Below, one piece after another: positions 44,928 to 54,119 of a DNA stretch of 64,000 bases. This DNA comes from Streptomyces plumbidurans (GTDB taxonomy: Bacteria; Actinomycetota; Actinomycetes; Streptomycetales; Streptomycetaceae). The stretch's first letter is position 1. Each line of letters opens with the position of its first letter. The position numbers and the translations under genes were made by a program. Below the pieces are notes generated by a model, which made no database searches, was not told where the DNA came from, and saw only the letters and a program-made list of their open reading frames with translations. The stretch covers positions 248,001 to 312,000 of the forward strand of contig NZ_JAFJSY010000002.1 in the NCBI RefSeq assembly GCF_019857225.1. The letters run 5' to 3'.

Positions 44928-47054
44928 TTACGCCGGAACCGACGCCACGCCCGGCTCCAGGAACTTCTTGCCGTTCACGCGCTCGGAGACACCCTCGCGG
45001 TCCAGGTACGGCGTGATGCCGCCCAGGTGGAAGGGCCAGCCGGCGCCCGTGATGAGGCACAGGTCGATGTCCTGGGCCTCGGCGACGACGCCCTCGTCGA
45101 GCATGAGCCCGATCTCCTGCGCCACCGCGTCCAGGACACGGTCGCGGACCTGCTCCTCGGTCAGCACGGTGTCGCCCTGCTTCAGCAGCGCGGCGACCTC
45201 CGGGTCCAGCTCCGGCTTGCCGGAGTCGTAGACGTAGAAGCCGCGCTTGCCCGCCTTGACGACGGCGGCGAGGTTCGGGGAGACCTTGAAGCGGTCCGGG
45301 AAGGCCCGGTTGAGGGTCTCCGAGACGTGCAGGCCGATCGCGGGGCCGACCAGTTCGAGCAGGACCAGCGGCGACATCGGCAGGCCGAGCGGCTCGATCG
45401 CCTTCTCGGCGACCTCGACCGGGGTGCCCTCGTCGATGACGTTCTGGATCTCGCCCATGAAGCGGGTCAGGATGCGGTTCACGACGAACGCCGGGGCGTC
45501 CTTGGTGAGAACCGCGGTCTTCTTCAGCTTCTTGGCGACGGCGAAGGCCGTGGCCAGCGAGGCGTCGTCGGTCTGCTCGCCGCGGACGATCTCCAGCAGC
45601 GGCAGGATCGCGACCGGGTTGAAGAAGTGGAAGCCCACGACCCGCTCGGGGTTCTTCAGCTTCGACGCCATCTCCGAGACGGACAGCGAGGAGGTGTTCG
45701 TGGCGAGGATCGCGTGCGCCGGGGCGACCGCCTCGACCTCCGCGAACACCTGCTGCTTGACGCCGATCTCCTCGAAGACGGCCTCGATGACGAAGTCCGC
45801 GTCCGAGAAGCCCTCGGCCTTGTCCAGCACACCGGTCACCAGCGCCTTGAGGCGGTTGGCCTTGTCCTGGTTGATACGGCCCTTGCCGAGCAGCTTGTCG
45901 ATCTCGCCGTGGACGTAGCCCACACCCTTGTCGACGCGCTCCTGGTCGATGTCCGTGAGGACGACCGGGACCTCCAGGCGGCGCAGGAAGAGCAGGGCCA
46001 ACTGGCTGGCCATCAGGCCCGCGCCGACCACGCCGACCTTGGTGACCGGGCGCGCCAGGTTCTTGTCCGGGGCGCCGGCCGGGCGCTTGCCGCGCTTCTG
46101 CACCAGGTTGAACGCGTAGATGCCGGCGCGCAGTTCACCGCCCGTGATCAGGTCGGCGAGCGCCTGGTCCTCGGCGTCGAAGCCCTGCTGCAGGTCGCCG
46201 TTCTTGGCGGCGGCGATGATGTCGAGGGCGCGGTAGGCGGCCGGAGCGGCGCCGTGCACCTTGCCGTCCGCGATGAAGCGGCCCTTGGCGACGGCCTGGT
46301 CCCAGGCCTCGCCGCGGTCGATCACCGGGCGCTCGACCTTGATGTCGCCGTTGAGCACCTGGGCGGTCCAGATCAGCGACTGCTCCAGGAAGTCGGCGCC
46401 CTCGAAGAGCGCGTCGGCGATCCCGAGGTCGAAGACCTGCTTGCCCTTGAGCTGCTTGTTCTGGTTCAGGCTGTTCTCGATGATCACCGAGACGGCCTTC
46501 TCGGCGCCGATCAGGTTCGGCAGGATCGTGCAGCCGCCCCAGCCGGGCACCAGGCCGAGGAAGACCTCGGGGAGCGAGAAGGCGGGCAGCGCCTTGGAGA
46601 CGGTGCGGTACTGGCAGTGCAGACCGACCTCGACGCCACCGCCCATCGCCGCGCCGTTGTAGTACGCGAAGGTCGGCACCGCGAGGCCCGCGAGGCGCTT
46701 GAAGACCTCGTGGCCGCCCTTGCCGATGGCCAGCGCGTCCTTGTGCTCCTTCAGCAGCTCGACGCCCTTGAGGTCGGCGCCGACGGCGAAGATGAACGGC
46801 TTGCCGGTGATGCCGACACCGACGATCTCGCCGGCCGCGGCCTCCTTCTCGACCTGGTCGACGGCGGTGTTGAGGTTCGCCAGCGAGGCCGGGCCGAAGG
46901 TGGTCGGCTTGGTGTGGTCGAAGCCGTTGTCCAGCGTGATGAGCGCGAAGCGCCCGGCGCCGGCGGGCAGGTCGAGGTGGCGTACGTGCGCCGAGGTCAC
47001 GACCTCGTCGGGGAACAGCTCGGCCGCGCCCTTCAGGAGTTCGGTGGTGCTCAC
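44928..47054 (-). CDS. fadB: multifunctional fatty-acid oxidation protein (enoyl-CoA hydratase/3-hydroxyacyl-CoA dehydrogenase)
   Basis: 708-residue bifunctional enzyme of beta-oxidation. The N-terminal third is a crotonase domain (KPFIFAVGADLKG, NGAAMGGGVEVGLHC, SLPEVFLGLVPGWGG). It is followed by the NAD-binding 3-hydroxyacyl-CoA dehydrogenase (VGVVGAGLMASQLALLFLRR, VVGFHFFNPVAILPLLE) and its C-terminal domain. The GTG start overlaps the thiolase stop by 4 bases; an in-frame upstream ATG would place 24 atypical residues inside the thiolase gene and is rejected. Partner of the thiolase in a two-gene operon. It hydrates enoyl-CoA and oxidises the hydroxy product with NAD. Confidence 0.94.
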   Translation of the reverse strand: MSTTELLKGAAELFPDEVVTSAHVRHLDLPAGAGRFALITLDNGFDHTKPTTFGPASLANLNTAVDQVEKEAAAGEIVGVGITGKPFIFAVGADLKGVELLKEHKDALAIGKGGHEVFKRLAGLAVPTFAYYNGAAMGGGVEVGLHCQYRTVSKALPAFSLPEVFLGLVPGWGGCTILPNLIGAEKAVSVIIENSLNQNKQLKGKQVFDLGIADALFEGADFLEQSLIWTAQVLNGDIKVERPVIDRGEAWDQAVAKGRFIADGKVHGAAPAAYRALDIIAAAKNGDLQQGFDAEDQALADLITGGELRAGIYAFNLVQKRGKRPAGAPDKNLARPVTKVGVVGAGLMASQLALLFLRRLEVPVVLTDIDQERVDKGVGYVHGEIDKLLGKGRINQDKANRLKALVTGVLDKAEGFSDADFVIEAVFEEIGVKQQVFAEVEAVAPAHAILATNTSSLSVSEMASKLKNPERVVGFHFFNPVAILPLLEIVRGEQTDDASLATAFAVAKKLKKTAVLTKDAPAFVVNRILTRFMGEIQNVIDEGTPVEVAEKAIEPLGLPMSPLVLLELVGPAIGLHVSETLNRAFPDRFKVSPNLAAVVKAGKRGFYVYDSGKPELDPEVAALLKQGDTVLTEEQVRDRVLDAVAQEIGLMLDEGVVAEAQDIDLCLITGAGWPFHLGGITPYLDREGVSERVNGKKFLEPGVASVPA

Positions 47055-48277
47055 TTGTTGCCTCCGGCGTCCTTGTGGTTCGGGTTCTCCCAGATCACCG
47101 TGGCGCCCATGCCGAAGCCGACACACATGGTGGTGATGCCGTAGCGGACCTCCGGCTGCTCCTCGAACTGGCGGGCCAGCTGCGTCATCAGACGGACACC
47201 GGAGGAGGCCAGCGGGTGACCGAAGGCGATCGCGCCGCCGTACTGGTTGACGCGCGGGTCGTCGTCGGCGATGCCGTAGTGGTCCAGCAGGGCCAGGACC
47301 TGGACGGCGAAGGCCTCGTTGATCTCGAACAGGCCGATCTCGGAGATGTCGAGGCCCGCCTTGGCGAGGGCCTTCTCGGTGGCCGGGATCGGGCCGTAGC
47401 CCATGACCTCCGGCTCGACGCCCGCGAAGGCGTACGAGACCAGGCGCATCTTCACGGGCAGGTTGTGCTCGCGGGCGAAGTCCTCGGAGGCGATGATCGA
47501 GGCGGTGGCGCCGTCGTTCAGACCGGCCGCGTTGCCCGCGGTGACCCGGCCGTGCACACGGAACGGCGTCTTGAGGCCGGCGAGGTTCTCCAGCGTGGTG
47601 CCTGGGCGCATCGGCTCGTCGGCGGTGACCAGGCCCCAGCCCGTCTCACCGGCCTCGGGGCTGGTGCGGCGCACCGAGATCGGCACCAGGTCCTGCTGGA
47701 TCTTGCCGTTGGCGTACGCCTTGGCGGCCTTCTCCTGCGAGCGCACCGCGTACTCGTCCGCGCGCTCCTTGGTGATGTGCGGGTAGCGGTCGTGCAGGTT
47801 CTCCGCGGTCATGCCCATGAACAGGGCGGACTCGTCGACCAGCTTCTCGCTCACGAAGCGCGGGTTGGGGTCCACGCCCTCGCCCATCGGGTGGCGGCCC
47901 ATGTGCTCGACACCACCGGCGATGACGGCGTCGTAGGCGCCGAAGGCGATGGAGCCCGCGGTGGTGGTGACGGCCGTGAGCGCGCCGGCGCACATGCGGT
48001 CGATCGAGTAGCCGGGCACCGACTGCGGCAGGCCCGCGAGGATGCCGGCCGTGCGGCCGAGCGTGAGGCCCTGGTCGCCGATCTGCGTGGTCGCGGCGAT
48101 GGCGACCTCGTCGATCTGCTTGGGGTCGAGACCGGGGTTGCGGCGCAGCAGCTCCCGGATGGCCTTCACGACGAGGTCGTCGGCACGGGTCTCGTGGTAG
48201 ATGCCCTTCGGGCCCGCCTTGCCGAACGGGGTACGGACGCCGTCGACGAAGACGACGTCCCTGACGGTACGAGGCAC
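47051..48277 (-). CDS. fadA: acetyl-CoA C-acyltransferase (thiolase)
   Basis: 408-residue thiolase that cleaves 3-ketoacyl-CoA in the last step of beta-oxidation. Active residues are visible: nucleophile Cys in IDRMCAGALTAV, NEAFAVQ, His in GGAIAFGHPLASSG, and the second Cys in TTMCVGFGMGATV. The start is a GTG with GGAGGAG a few bases upstream. It leads the operon with the multifunctional protein; a near-palindrome upstream may be the regulatory site. Confidence 0.95.
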   Translation of the reverse strand: MPRTVRDVVFVDGVRTPFGKAGPKGIYHETRADDLVVKAIRELLRRNPGLDPKQIDEVAIAATTQIGDQGLTLGRTAGILAGLPQSVPGYSIDRMCAGALTAVTTTAGSIAFGAYDAVIAGGVEHMGRHPMGEGVDPNPRFVSEKLVDESALFMGMTAENLHDRYPHITKERADEYAVRSQEKAAKAYANGKIQQDLVPISVRRTSPEAGETGWGLVTADEPMRPGTTLENLAGLKTPFRVHGRVTAGNAAGLNDGATASIIASEDFAREHNLPVKMRLVSYAFAGVEPEVMGYGPIPATEKALAKAGLDISEIGLFEINEAFAVQVLALLDHYGIADDDPRVNQYGGAIAFGHPLASSGVRLMTQLARQFEEQPEVRYGITTMCVGFGMGATVIWENPNHKDAGGNK

Positions 48278-48326
48278 GATGGCTCTCCTCCAGGGTGCGG
48301 GACGCTGAGCGCTTGCTCATGGCCAT

Positions 48327-48342
48327 GCTACTTATGAGTAAC
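48327..48342 (-). promoter_or_regulatory. TetR-type operator candidate upstream of fadA
   Basis: On the minus strand GTTACTCATAAGTAGC: arms GTTACT and AGTAGC match as a dyad at 5 of 6 positions around CATA. It lies about 50 bases before the fadA start, in a local A/T-rich patch. The form is like sites of FadR-type TetR regulators of fatty-acid genes. Confidence 0.4.
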
Positions 48343-48453
48343 GTGACTGCCCAGTCCTGTCGGCGTGAGCGGCGAAGGTCACATTCGCCGCCTCGCAGAT
48401 CTTGGCGTGATCTCGACGTCTCCGTTCCGCTTCAGGGACGGCAGGTTCAAGGG

Positions 48454-49746
48454 CTACGCGGACAACGCGGCCACCAGAACAGGCGTGACCTGCTCCACCT
48501 GCCAGGGCCGCGCCCCGTATCCGGACAGCGCCGCGCCGACCGTCTCGGGATCGACGTCCTTCGGCGGCTCCCAGCACACCCGCCGCACCGTGTCCGGGGT
48601 GATCAGGTTCTCCTGGGGCATGTTCAGCTGCTCGGCCAGCGCAGTCACGGCTGCCCGGGCCGCCGACAGCCGCGCGGCCGCCGCCGGGTCCTTGTCCGCC
48701 CAGGCCCGCGGCGGCGGGGGCCCCGTCACCGGCTGCCCCGGAGCGGGCAACTGCGTCTCCGTCAGGGCCCTGGCGCGGTCCACCGCGGCCTGCCACTGCT
48801 CCAGCTGGCGCCGTCCCATCCGGTTCCCGAAGCCGTTCAGCGCGGAGAGCGCCTGCGCATCGGCCGGCAGGGCGAGGGCCGCCTCCACGATGGCGGCGTC
48901 GCCGAGCACCTTGCCCGGCGACACGTCCCGCCGCTGGGCGATCCGGTCCCGCGTCTGCCACAGCTCCCGCACCACGGCGAGCTGCCGGCGCCGGCGCACC
49001 TTGTGCATTCCGGACGTACGCCGCCAGGGGTCCTTGCGCGGCTCCGGCGGCGGGGCCGAGGCGATCGCGTCGAACTCCTGGTGGGCCCACTCCAGCTTGC
49101 CCTGCCGGTCCAGCTCCTTCTCCAGCGCGTCGCGCAGGTCGACAAGGAGCTCGACGTCCAGCGCCGCGTACCGCAGCCACGGCTCGGGCAGCGGACGGGT
49201 CGACCAGTCGACGGCGGAGTGGCCCTTTTCCAGTACGAAGCCGAGGACGTTCTCGACCATGGCGCCGAGGCCCACCCGGGGGAACCCGGCGAGACGGCCG
49301 GCCAGCTCGGTGTCGAACAGCCGCGTCGGCACCATGCCTATCTCGCGCAGACACGGCAGATCCTGAGTGGCGGCATGCAGATCCCACTCGACGTCGGAGA
49401 GCACCCGGCCGAGACCCGACAGATCGGGACAGGCCACGGGGTCGATCAGCGCGGTCCCCGCACCCTCGCGGCGCAGCTGCACGAGATAGGCGCGCTGGCC
49501 GTAGCGGTAGCCGGACGCGCGTTCGGCATCCACGGCCACGGGGCCGCTGCCGCCCGCGAAGGCGGCGATCACGTCGGCCAGTGCGGCCGCGTCGGCGATG
49601 ACGGGTGGAATCCCCTCGCGCGGCTCCAGCAAAGGGATCGGCTCTGCGTTCGGCGCCCCCGTAACAGATGTTCCGCCGTCTTCCGGAGGGGCGCCTCCGG
49701 TGGTTCGCAGTGAGGTGTCTGCTGCGGTCTCTTGGGCGTCGGTCAC
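48454..49746 (-). CDS. rnd: ribonuclease D
   Basis: 430-residue 3'-5' exoribonuclease of the RNase D type. The DEDDy exonuclease domain has Exo I VAVDAERASGYRYGQRAYLV, Exo II DLHAATQDLPCL, and Exo III YAALDVELLVDL; an HRDC domain follows (WQTRDRIAQRRDVSPGKVL, ALSALNGFGNRM). It takes part in tRNA and stable-RNA 3' maturation. The chosen GTG is not preceded by a Shine-Dalgarno sequence, but an A/T-rich GATACTCT element lies just upstream, so the message may be leaderless. Confidence 0.93.
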   Translation of the reverse strand: MTDAQETAADTSLRTTGGAPPEDGGTSVTGAPNAEPIPLLEPREGIPPVIADAAALADVIAAFAGGSGPVAVDAERASGYRYGQRAYLVQLRREGAGTALIDPVACPDLSGLGRVLSDVEWDLHAATQDLPCLREIGMVPTRLFDTELAGRLAGFPRVGLGAMVENVLGFVLEKGHSAVDWSTRPLPEPWLRYAALDVELLVDLRDALEKELDRQGKLEWAHQEFDAIASAPPPEPRKDPWRRTSGMHKVRRRRQLAVVRELWQTRDRIAQRRDVSPGKVLGDAAIVEAALALPADAQALSALNGFGNRMGRRQLEQWQAAVDRARALTETQLPAPGQPVTGPPPPRAWADKDPAAAARLSAARAAVTALAEQLNMPQENLITPDTVRRVCWEPPKDVDPETVGAALSGYGARPWQVEQVTPVLVAALSA

Positions 49747-49975
49747 CTGTCAAGAGTATCTGTGTATGGACAGCGCCCGCCGACGTAACGTTCCGTCGAC
49801 GGGCGCCTGGGGGTCGTAAACCAGTCAGGTCGGTGAAACATCCGGTTCACGACAGGTGGGACACGGGCGAAAGGATCAGCGGCCGATTCCGTTCACGTCC
49901 GTGAATGAGGAAGGCGTAAGGGGAGAAGGTGTGGCGGAGAGATGCGGGGGAGAGGCGGGGGGAAGGGCGTACGGG

Positions 49976-50638
49976 TCAGTGGATGATGCCGGTCCGCAGG
50001 GCCACGGCGACCATTCCGGCGCGGTCACCGGTGCCGAGCTTGCGGGCGATACGGGCGAGGTGGCTCTTGACGGTCAGCGCGGACAGCCCCATCGAGACGC
50101 CGATGGCCTTGTTCGACTGGCCCTCCGCGACCAGCCGCAGCACCTCGACCTCGCGGCCGGACAGTTCGCGGTAGCCACCCGGGTGGCTCGGGGCACCCGG
50201 GGGGCGGCGGTGCATACGGGCGGCGGCGGCGCCGATGGGGGCGGCACCGGGCCGGGTGGGGAGCCCGATGTTGGTGCGGGTGCCGGTGACGACGTAGCCC
50301 TTGACCCCGCCCGCGAGGGCGTTGCGCACGGCGCCGATGTCATCGGCGGCGGACAGCGCGAGGCCGTTGGGCCAGCCCGCGGCGCGGGTCTCGGAGAGGA
50401 TCGTCAGGCCGGAGCCGTCGGGCAGATGGACGTCGGCGACACAGATGTCGCGGGGGTTGCCGATGCGGGGACGGGCCTCCGCGATGGACGAGGCCTCGAT
50501 CACGTCGCGCACACCGAGGGCCCACAGATGGCGGGTGACGGTGGAGCGGACGCGCGGGTCGGCCACGACCACCATGGCGGTCGGCTTGTTCGGGCGGTAG
50601 GCGACCAGGCTTGCGGGCTGCTCGAGGAGAACGGACAC
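49976..50638 (-). CDS. orphan NarL/LuxR-family response regulator
   Basis: 220-residue regulator: receiver-like domain (residues 20-125) plus a LuxR-type helix-turn-helix (155-215: LSGREVEVLRLVAEGQSNKA, GLSALTVKSHLARI). In the receiver the phospho-acceptor Asp seems kept (VADVHLPDG), as do Ser (LALSAADD) and Lys (GVKGYV), but the N-terminal acidic pair is reduced to one Asp (VVVADPRVR). No sensor kinase gene is near. A Pro/Arg-rich linker of about 30 residues separates the domains. Possibly phosphorylation-independent or driven by small molecules. The 230-base region upstream is A/T-rich (50700-50750) and should hold its promoter. Confidence 0.92.
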   Translation of the reverse strand: MSVLLEQPASLVAYRPNKPTAMVVVADPRVRSTVTRHLWALGVRDVIEASSIAEARPRIGNPRDICVADVHLPDGSGLTILSETRAAGWPNGLALSAADDIGAVRNALAGGVKGYVVTGTRTNIGLPTRPGAAPIGAAAARMHRRPPGAPSHPGGYRELSGREVEVLRLVAEGQSNKAIGVSMGLSALTVKSHLARIARKLGTGDRAGMVAVALRTGIIH

Positions 50639-50828
50639 CAGGCCTCCTGGGGTGCGGGACGGCTTTCAAGGTCACAGTCGTCTTCGGCACCGAACCCGGA
50701 GTCCTTTAGGGAAAGATCACGATTTAGTGAGTAACAATACGTGCAATTCGGACAAGCGATCGATCATCTGCTGAACGGATCGGTTCGTTCGAGGCCCTCT
50801 TCATGATTGAAAGTGGCCGAGTCGACAA

Positions 50829-50856
50829 AGTGACGGTCACCGAAGCGACCGTCACT
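50829..50856 (-). terminator. DUF3000 gene terminator
   Basis: Arms AGTGACGGTC (50829-50838) and GACCGTCACT (50847-50856), 8-base loop, followed by TTTG on the minus strand, 12 bases past the DUF3000 stop. Confidence 0.8.
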
Positions 50857-50867
50857 CAAGACGAACG

Positions 50868-51536
50868 TCAACGCGCCTGCGGATCCCTTCGCTGCGGCAG
50901 TGTCACGATCGACGCGTCGCCGGGGCCGGCCGGCGGCAGTCCCGCGACCTGGGCCAGCAGATCGCACCAGGCGGTCAGATGGGCCGCCGCGTCGGGCACA
51001 CCGCCCAGCCCCTCGCGAGGCGTCCAGGACGCCCGGATCTCGATCTGCGAGGCGGCCGGGCGCTCCGCGAGCCCGCCGAAGTAGTGCGAGCTCGCACGGG
51101 TGACGGTGCCGCTGGGTTCGCCGTAGGACAGACCGCGGGCCTGCAGCGCGCCGGTCAGCCAGGCCCAGCACACATCGGGCAGCAGCGGGTCGGCGGCCAT
51201 CTCCGGCTCCAGCTCCGCGCGCACCAGCGTCACCAGCCGGAAGGTGCCGCGCCAGGCGTCGTGTCCGGACGGTTCGTGCAGCAGCACCAGCCGGCCGTCG
51301 GCCAGATCCTGGTCGCCGTCGACGACCGCGGCCTCCAGCGCGTACGCGAACGCGGCGAGCCGCTTCGGCGCGGGCGTCGCCTCGACCTCGATCTGCGGCC
51401 GCAGCCGCGCGGATCTGAGCGCGTCGACGGCAGCCCTGAAGGGCAACGGAGCCGTACCGCCCGCATCCCGGTCCCCCTCCGTGGTGTCGTCCATTCCGTC
51501 AGCGCCGTCCGACAGTCGTCCCTGAGCCGCAGCCAT
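50868..51536 (-). CDS. DUF3000 family protein
   Basis: 222-residue protein of DUF3000, an actinobacterial family of unknown function usually found beside hemE. A low-complexity N-terminus of about 30 residues is followed by the conserved body ([61 protein letters not shown]). Cytoplasmic. No clear ribosome-binding site precedes the ATG, while TTAATCT lies about 10 bases before it, so a leaderless start is possible; a second ATG 12 codons further in is the alternative. Divergent from hemE with a 126-base shared promoter region. Confidence 0.87.
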   Translation of the reverse strand: MAAAQGRLSDGADGMDDTTEGDRDAGGTAPLPFRAAVDALRSARLRPQIEVEATPAPKRLAAFAYALEAAVVDGDQDLADGRLVLLHEPSGHDAWRGTFRLVTLVRAELEPEMAADPLLPDVCWAWLTGALQARGLSYGEPSGTVTRASSHYFGGLAERPAASQIEIRASWTPREGLGGVPDAAAHLTAWCDLLAQVAGLPPAGPGDASIVTLPQRRDPQAR

Positions 51537-51662
51537 GCGGGGAAGATTAAGGGGAACGGCGCCCTCGCGCAGGGAGGGACACCCGTGCGGCGGCCGCATG
51601 TCCGGATCGCGCCCCGTGGACCGGGCACTTCGGCGCTGCGGCGCCGTGCGAGACTTGCCCGC

Positions 51663-52739
51663 GTGAGTGCGAACCAGAGCCCCGCGAACCAGACCCGGAC
51701 ACCGTCGGCCGCCACGTACGACTCGGCATTCCTGAAGGCGTGCAGGCGCGAGCCCGTGCCGTACACGCCGGTGTGGTTCATGCGTCAGGCCGGGCGCTCA
51801 CTGCCCGAGTACCGCAAGGTCCGCGAGGGCGTCCCGATGCTCGAGGCCCTGCGACGGCCCGAACTGATCGCCGAGATCACCCTCCAGCCGGTCCGCAGGC
51901 ACGGGGTGGACGCGGCGATCTTCTTCAGCGACATCGTCGTCCCGCTCAAGGCCGTCGGCATCGACCTCGACATCAAGCCCGGTGTCGGCCCGGTCGTCGA
52001 GAACCCGATCCGCACCCGCGCCGACCTGGCCCGGCTCAGGGACCTCACCCCCGAGGACGTCTCCTACGTCACCGAGGCGATCGGCCGGCTCACCAGCGAA
52101 CTCGGCGCCACCCCGCTCATCGGTTTCGCCGGTGCGCCGTTCACCCTCGCGAGTTACCTGATCGAGGGCGGTCCGTCGCGCACGTACGAGAACGCCAAGG
52201 CGATGATGTACGGCGATCCGGAGCTGTGGGCCGACCTGCTCGACCGGCTCTCGGACATCACGATCGCGTTCCTCAAGGTGCAGATCGAGGCGGGCGCCTC
52301 GGCCGTGCAGCTCTTCGACTCCTGGGCCGGCGCTCTCGCCCCGGCCGACTACCGTCGCTCGGTGCTGCCCGCCTCCGCCAAGGTCTTCGAGGCCGTCGCC
52401 GGATACGGCGTCCCGCGCATCCACTTCGGCGTCGGCACCGGCGAGCTGCTCGGCCTCATGGGCGAGGCCGGCGCGGACGTCGTCGGCGTCGACTGGCGCG
52501 TCCCGCTCGACGAGGCCGCCCGCCGGGTCGGCCCCGGCAAGGCGCTGCAGGGCAACTTCGACCCGACCGTCCTGTTCGCCCCCAAGGAGGCCGTCGAGGC
52601 CAAGGCTCGCGAGGTCCTCGACTCCGCCGCCGACCTCGAAGGCCATGTCTTCAACCTCGGCCACGGCGTCATGCCGTCCACCGACCCGGACGCGCTGACA
52701 CGGCTCGCGGAGTACGTGCACGAGCAGAGCGCGCGCTGA
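51663..52739 (+). CDS. hemE: uroporphyrinogen decarboxylase
   Basis: 358-residue enzyme converting uroporphyrinogen III to coproporphyrinogen III. Family signatures are intact: [71 protein letters not shown] and [17 protein letters not shown]. The GTG start gives a Ser/Asn-rich N-terminus of about 20 residues as in relatives. With hemY and hemQ 4-5 kb downstream it serves the coproporphyrin-dependent heme pathway of Actinobacteria. Confidence 0.96.
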   Translation: MSANQSPANQTRTPSAATYDSAFLKACRREPVPYTPVWFMRQAGRSLPEYRKVREGVPMLEALRRPELIAEITLQPVRRHGVDAAIFFSDIVVPLKAVGIDLDIKPGVGPVVENPIRTRADLARLRDLTPEDVSYVTEAIGRLTSELGATPLIGFAGAPFTLASYLIEGGPSRTYENAKAMMYGDPELWADLLDRLSDITIAFLKVQIEAGASAVQLFDSWAGALAPADYRRSVLPASAKVFEAVAGYGVPRIHFGVGTGELLGLMGEAGADVVGVDWRVPLDEAARRVGPGKALQGNFDPTVLFAPKEAVEAKAREVLDSAADLEGHVFNLGHGVMPSTDPDALTRLAEYVHEQSAR

Positions 52740-52740
52740 C

Positions 52741-53565
52741 TCACCACGTGTGCCGGGGCCGTGCGTTCCTGCCGAACAGCAGGCCGCGCGGTTCCGGCGG
52801 TGGGGGCGTGCCCGCCTTGAGGGGCCAGGCGAGGAGCATGCCGACCAGGAAGCCGACGACGTGTGCGGCGTACGCCACCGTGCCCGCCGAGGAGACGCCC
52901 TCGCCGGAGGAGTACACGGCCTGGAGCACGAACCAGAAGCTCAGCACCAGCCAGGCCGGCAGCCGCAGCGGCAGGAAGAGCAGGAACGGCACCAGGATCC
53001 AGACCCTGGCCTTCGGATACAGCACCAGATAGGCGCCCAGGACACCGGCGATCGCCCCGGACGCGCCGATCAGGGGGTCGGCGGAGTCGGGGTTGAAAAG
53101 CGCGAAGCCGTAGCCCGCCGCGTAGCCGCAGACGACGTAGAACAGCGCGTACCTGACGTGCCCCATGCGGTCCTCGACGTTGTTGCCGAAGATCAGCAGG
53201 AAGAGCATGTTGCCGAGCAGGTGCAGCCAGCCGCCGTGCAGGAACATCGCCGTGAAGACGGACAGCGCGGGGGACTTGTCGTAGTCCGGCGGCGCCACCA
53301 CGCAGCCCGCGCCGTGCGCGCCCACGCCGACGTCGCCCGTGGGTACGAGCCGCGGCATCTGGTGGTGGATCAACTCCTGCGGTACGGCCGCGTAATGGTC
53401 CAGGAACGCCTGCAGATGGCACGTCTGCGCCAGCGTGCTGTCCCCCGCCACGGAGCCGGCGAGGCCGGGCATGAACAGGAAGACCACGAAGTTCGCGGCG
53501 ATCAGCGCGTACGTCACCCAGGGGGTGCGCCGCACCGGGTTCACGTCATGGACGGGAATGACCAC
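52741..53565 (-). CDS. rhomboid family intramembrane serine protease
   Basis: 274-residue integral membrane protease. Catalytic Ser in PLIGASGAIAGVLG (GxSG), catalytic His in VAYAAHVVGFLVG, and the oxyanion-side HGGWLHLLGNMLFLLIFGNN. Six to seven membrane helices; after the first helix there is an extracellular loop with two Cys (QTCHLQ, GAGCVV). The GTG that yields VVIPVHDVNPVRRTPW matches relatives; longer N-termini in the same frame are Arg/His-rich and unlike the family, though no clear ribosome-binding site precedes this start. Its stop is one base from that of hemE. Substrate unknown. Confidence 0.93.
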   Translation of the reverse strand: MVIPVHDVNPVRRTPWVTYALIAANFVVFLFMPGLAGSVAGDSTLAQTCHLQAFLDHYAAVPQELIHHQMPRLVPTGDVGVGAHGAGCVVAPPDYDKSPALSVFTAMFLHGGWLHLLGNMLFLLIFGNNVEDRMGHVRYALFYVVCGYAAGYGFALFNPDSADPLIGASGAIAGVLGAYLVLYPKARVWILVPFLLFLPLRLPAWLVLSFWFVLQAVYSSGEGVSSAGTVAYAAHVVGFLVGMLLAWPLKAGTPPPPEPRGLLFGRNARPRHTW

Positions 53566-53712
53566 AAGGGATGAGTGCCCGCGATGGACGGAAATAGTGC
53601 CACCGAACACGCCGGGTGAACGGTGAACAACGGCACGCGCGCGTGCGTATGTCTCCTCAACCGCCCGCGGCACGGGGAAGGCGGGTCGCGGGGACGACGT
53701 GAGGAACAGGCG

Positions 53713-54048
53713 ATGAACGACCGAGTTACTCCTGCGATGCACGCCACACCCGACGGTGAGGCGGAGATCTCGCTCGTGGTGAAGCTGCCGTGGGAGGACG
53801 TCGCCCGGCTCGGCCAGGAGGCGGGGCGGCTGGCCGCGCAGATGCAGCGTCCGGTGACGCTCGACGAGGCGGTGAGCCACCGGTTGCGGTCGGTGCGGAG
53901 TGCTTCGCATGCGAAGCCTGCGGGGGAGCAGCCCGCTGCGGTGACGGCTGCTCCTTCCGCGTCGTCGGGGTCTGTGTCGTCGTTGCCGCCTCGGCCTCCG
54001 GCGGAGCAGGCGCGGCAGGCGATCGAGCGGATCAACGGGTCGGCGTAG
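53713..54048 (+). CDS. small conserved hypothetical protein
   Basis: 111-residue protein. Residues about 15-60 form a conserved helical domain (EAEISLVVKLPWEDVARLGQ, MQRPVTLDEAVSHRL); the rest is Ala/Pro/Ser-rich and ends in a short helix (PPAEQARQAIERINGSA). No signal peptide or membrane segment. The ATG has a weak GAGG at some distance. Divergent from the rhomboid gene; I cannot assign a function. Confidence 0.75.
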   Translation: MNDRVTPAMHATPDGEAEISLVVKLPWEDVARLGQEAGRLAAQMQRPVTLDEAVSHRLRSVRSASHAKPAGEQPAAVTAAPSASSGSVSSLPPRPPAEQARQAIERINGSA

Positions 54049-54076
54049 GGGGTGGGTTTTGGGGGTGCGTTGCCGG

Positions 54077-54119
54077 GTGCCGGTTCGTTGTGGTTGCTCG
54101 CGCAGTTCCCCGCGCCCCT
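54077..54119 (+). repeat. Streptomyces intergenic hairpin repeat, partial copy
   Basis: 43 bases matching the element after xylH at 39 positions, but without the left GC-rich arm, so the main stem cannot form. It lies between the small hypothetical gene and the convergent flavoprotein gene, overlapping the last bases of the latter. Confidence 0.7.
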
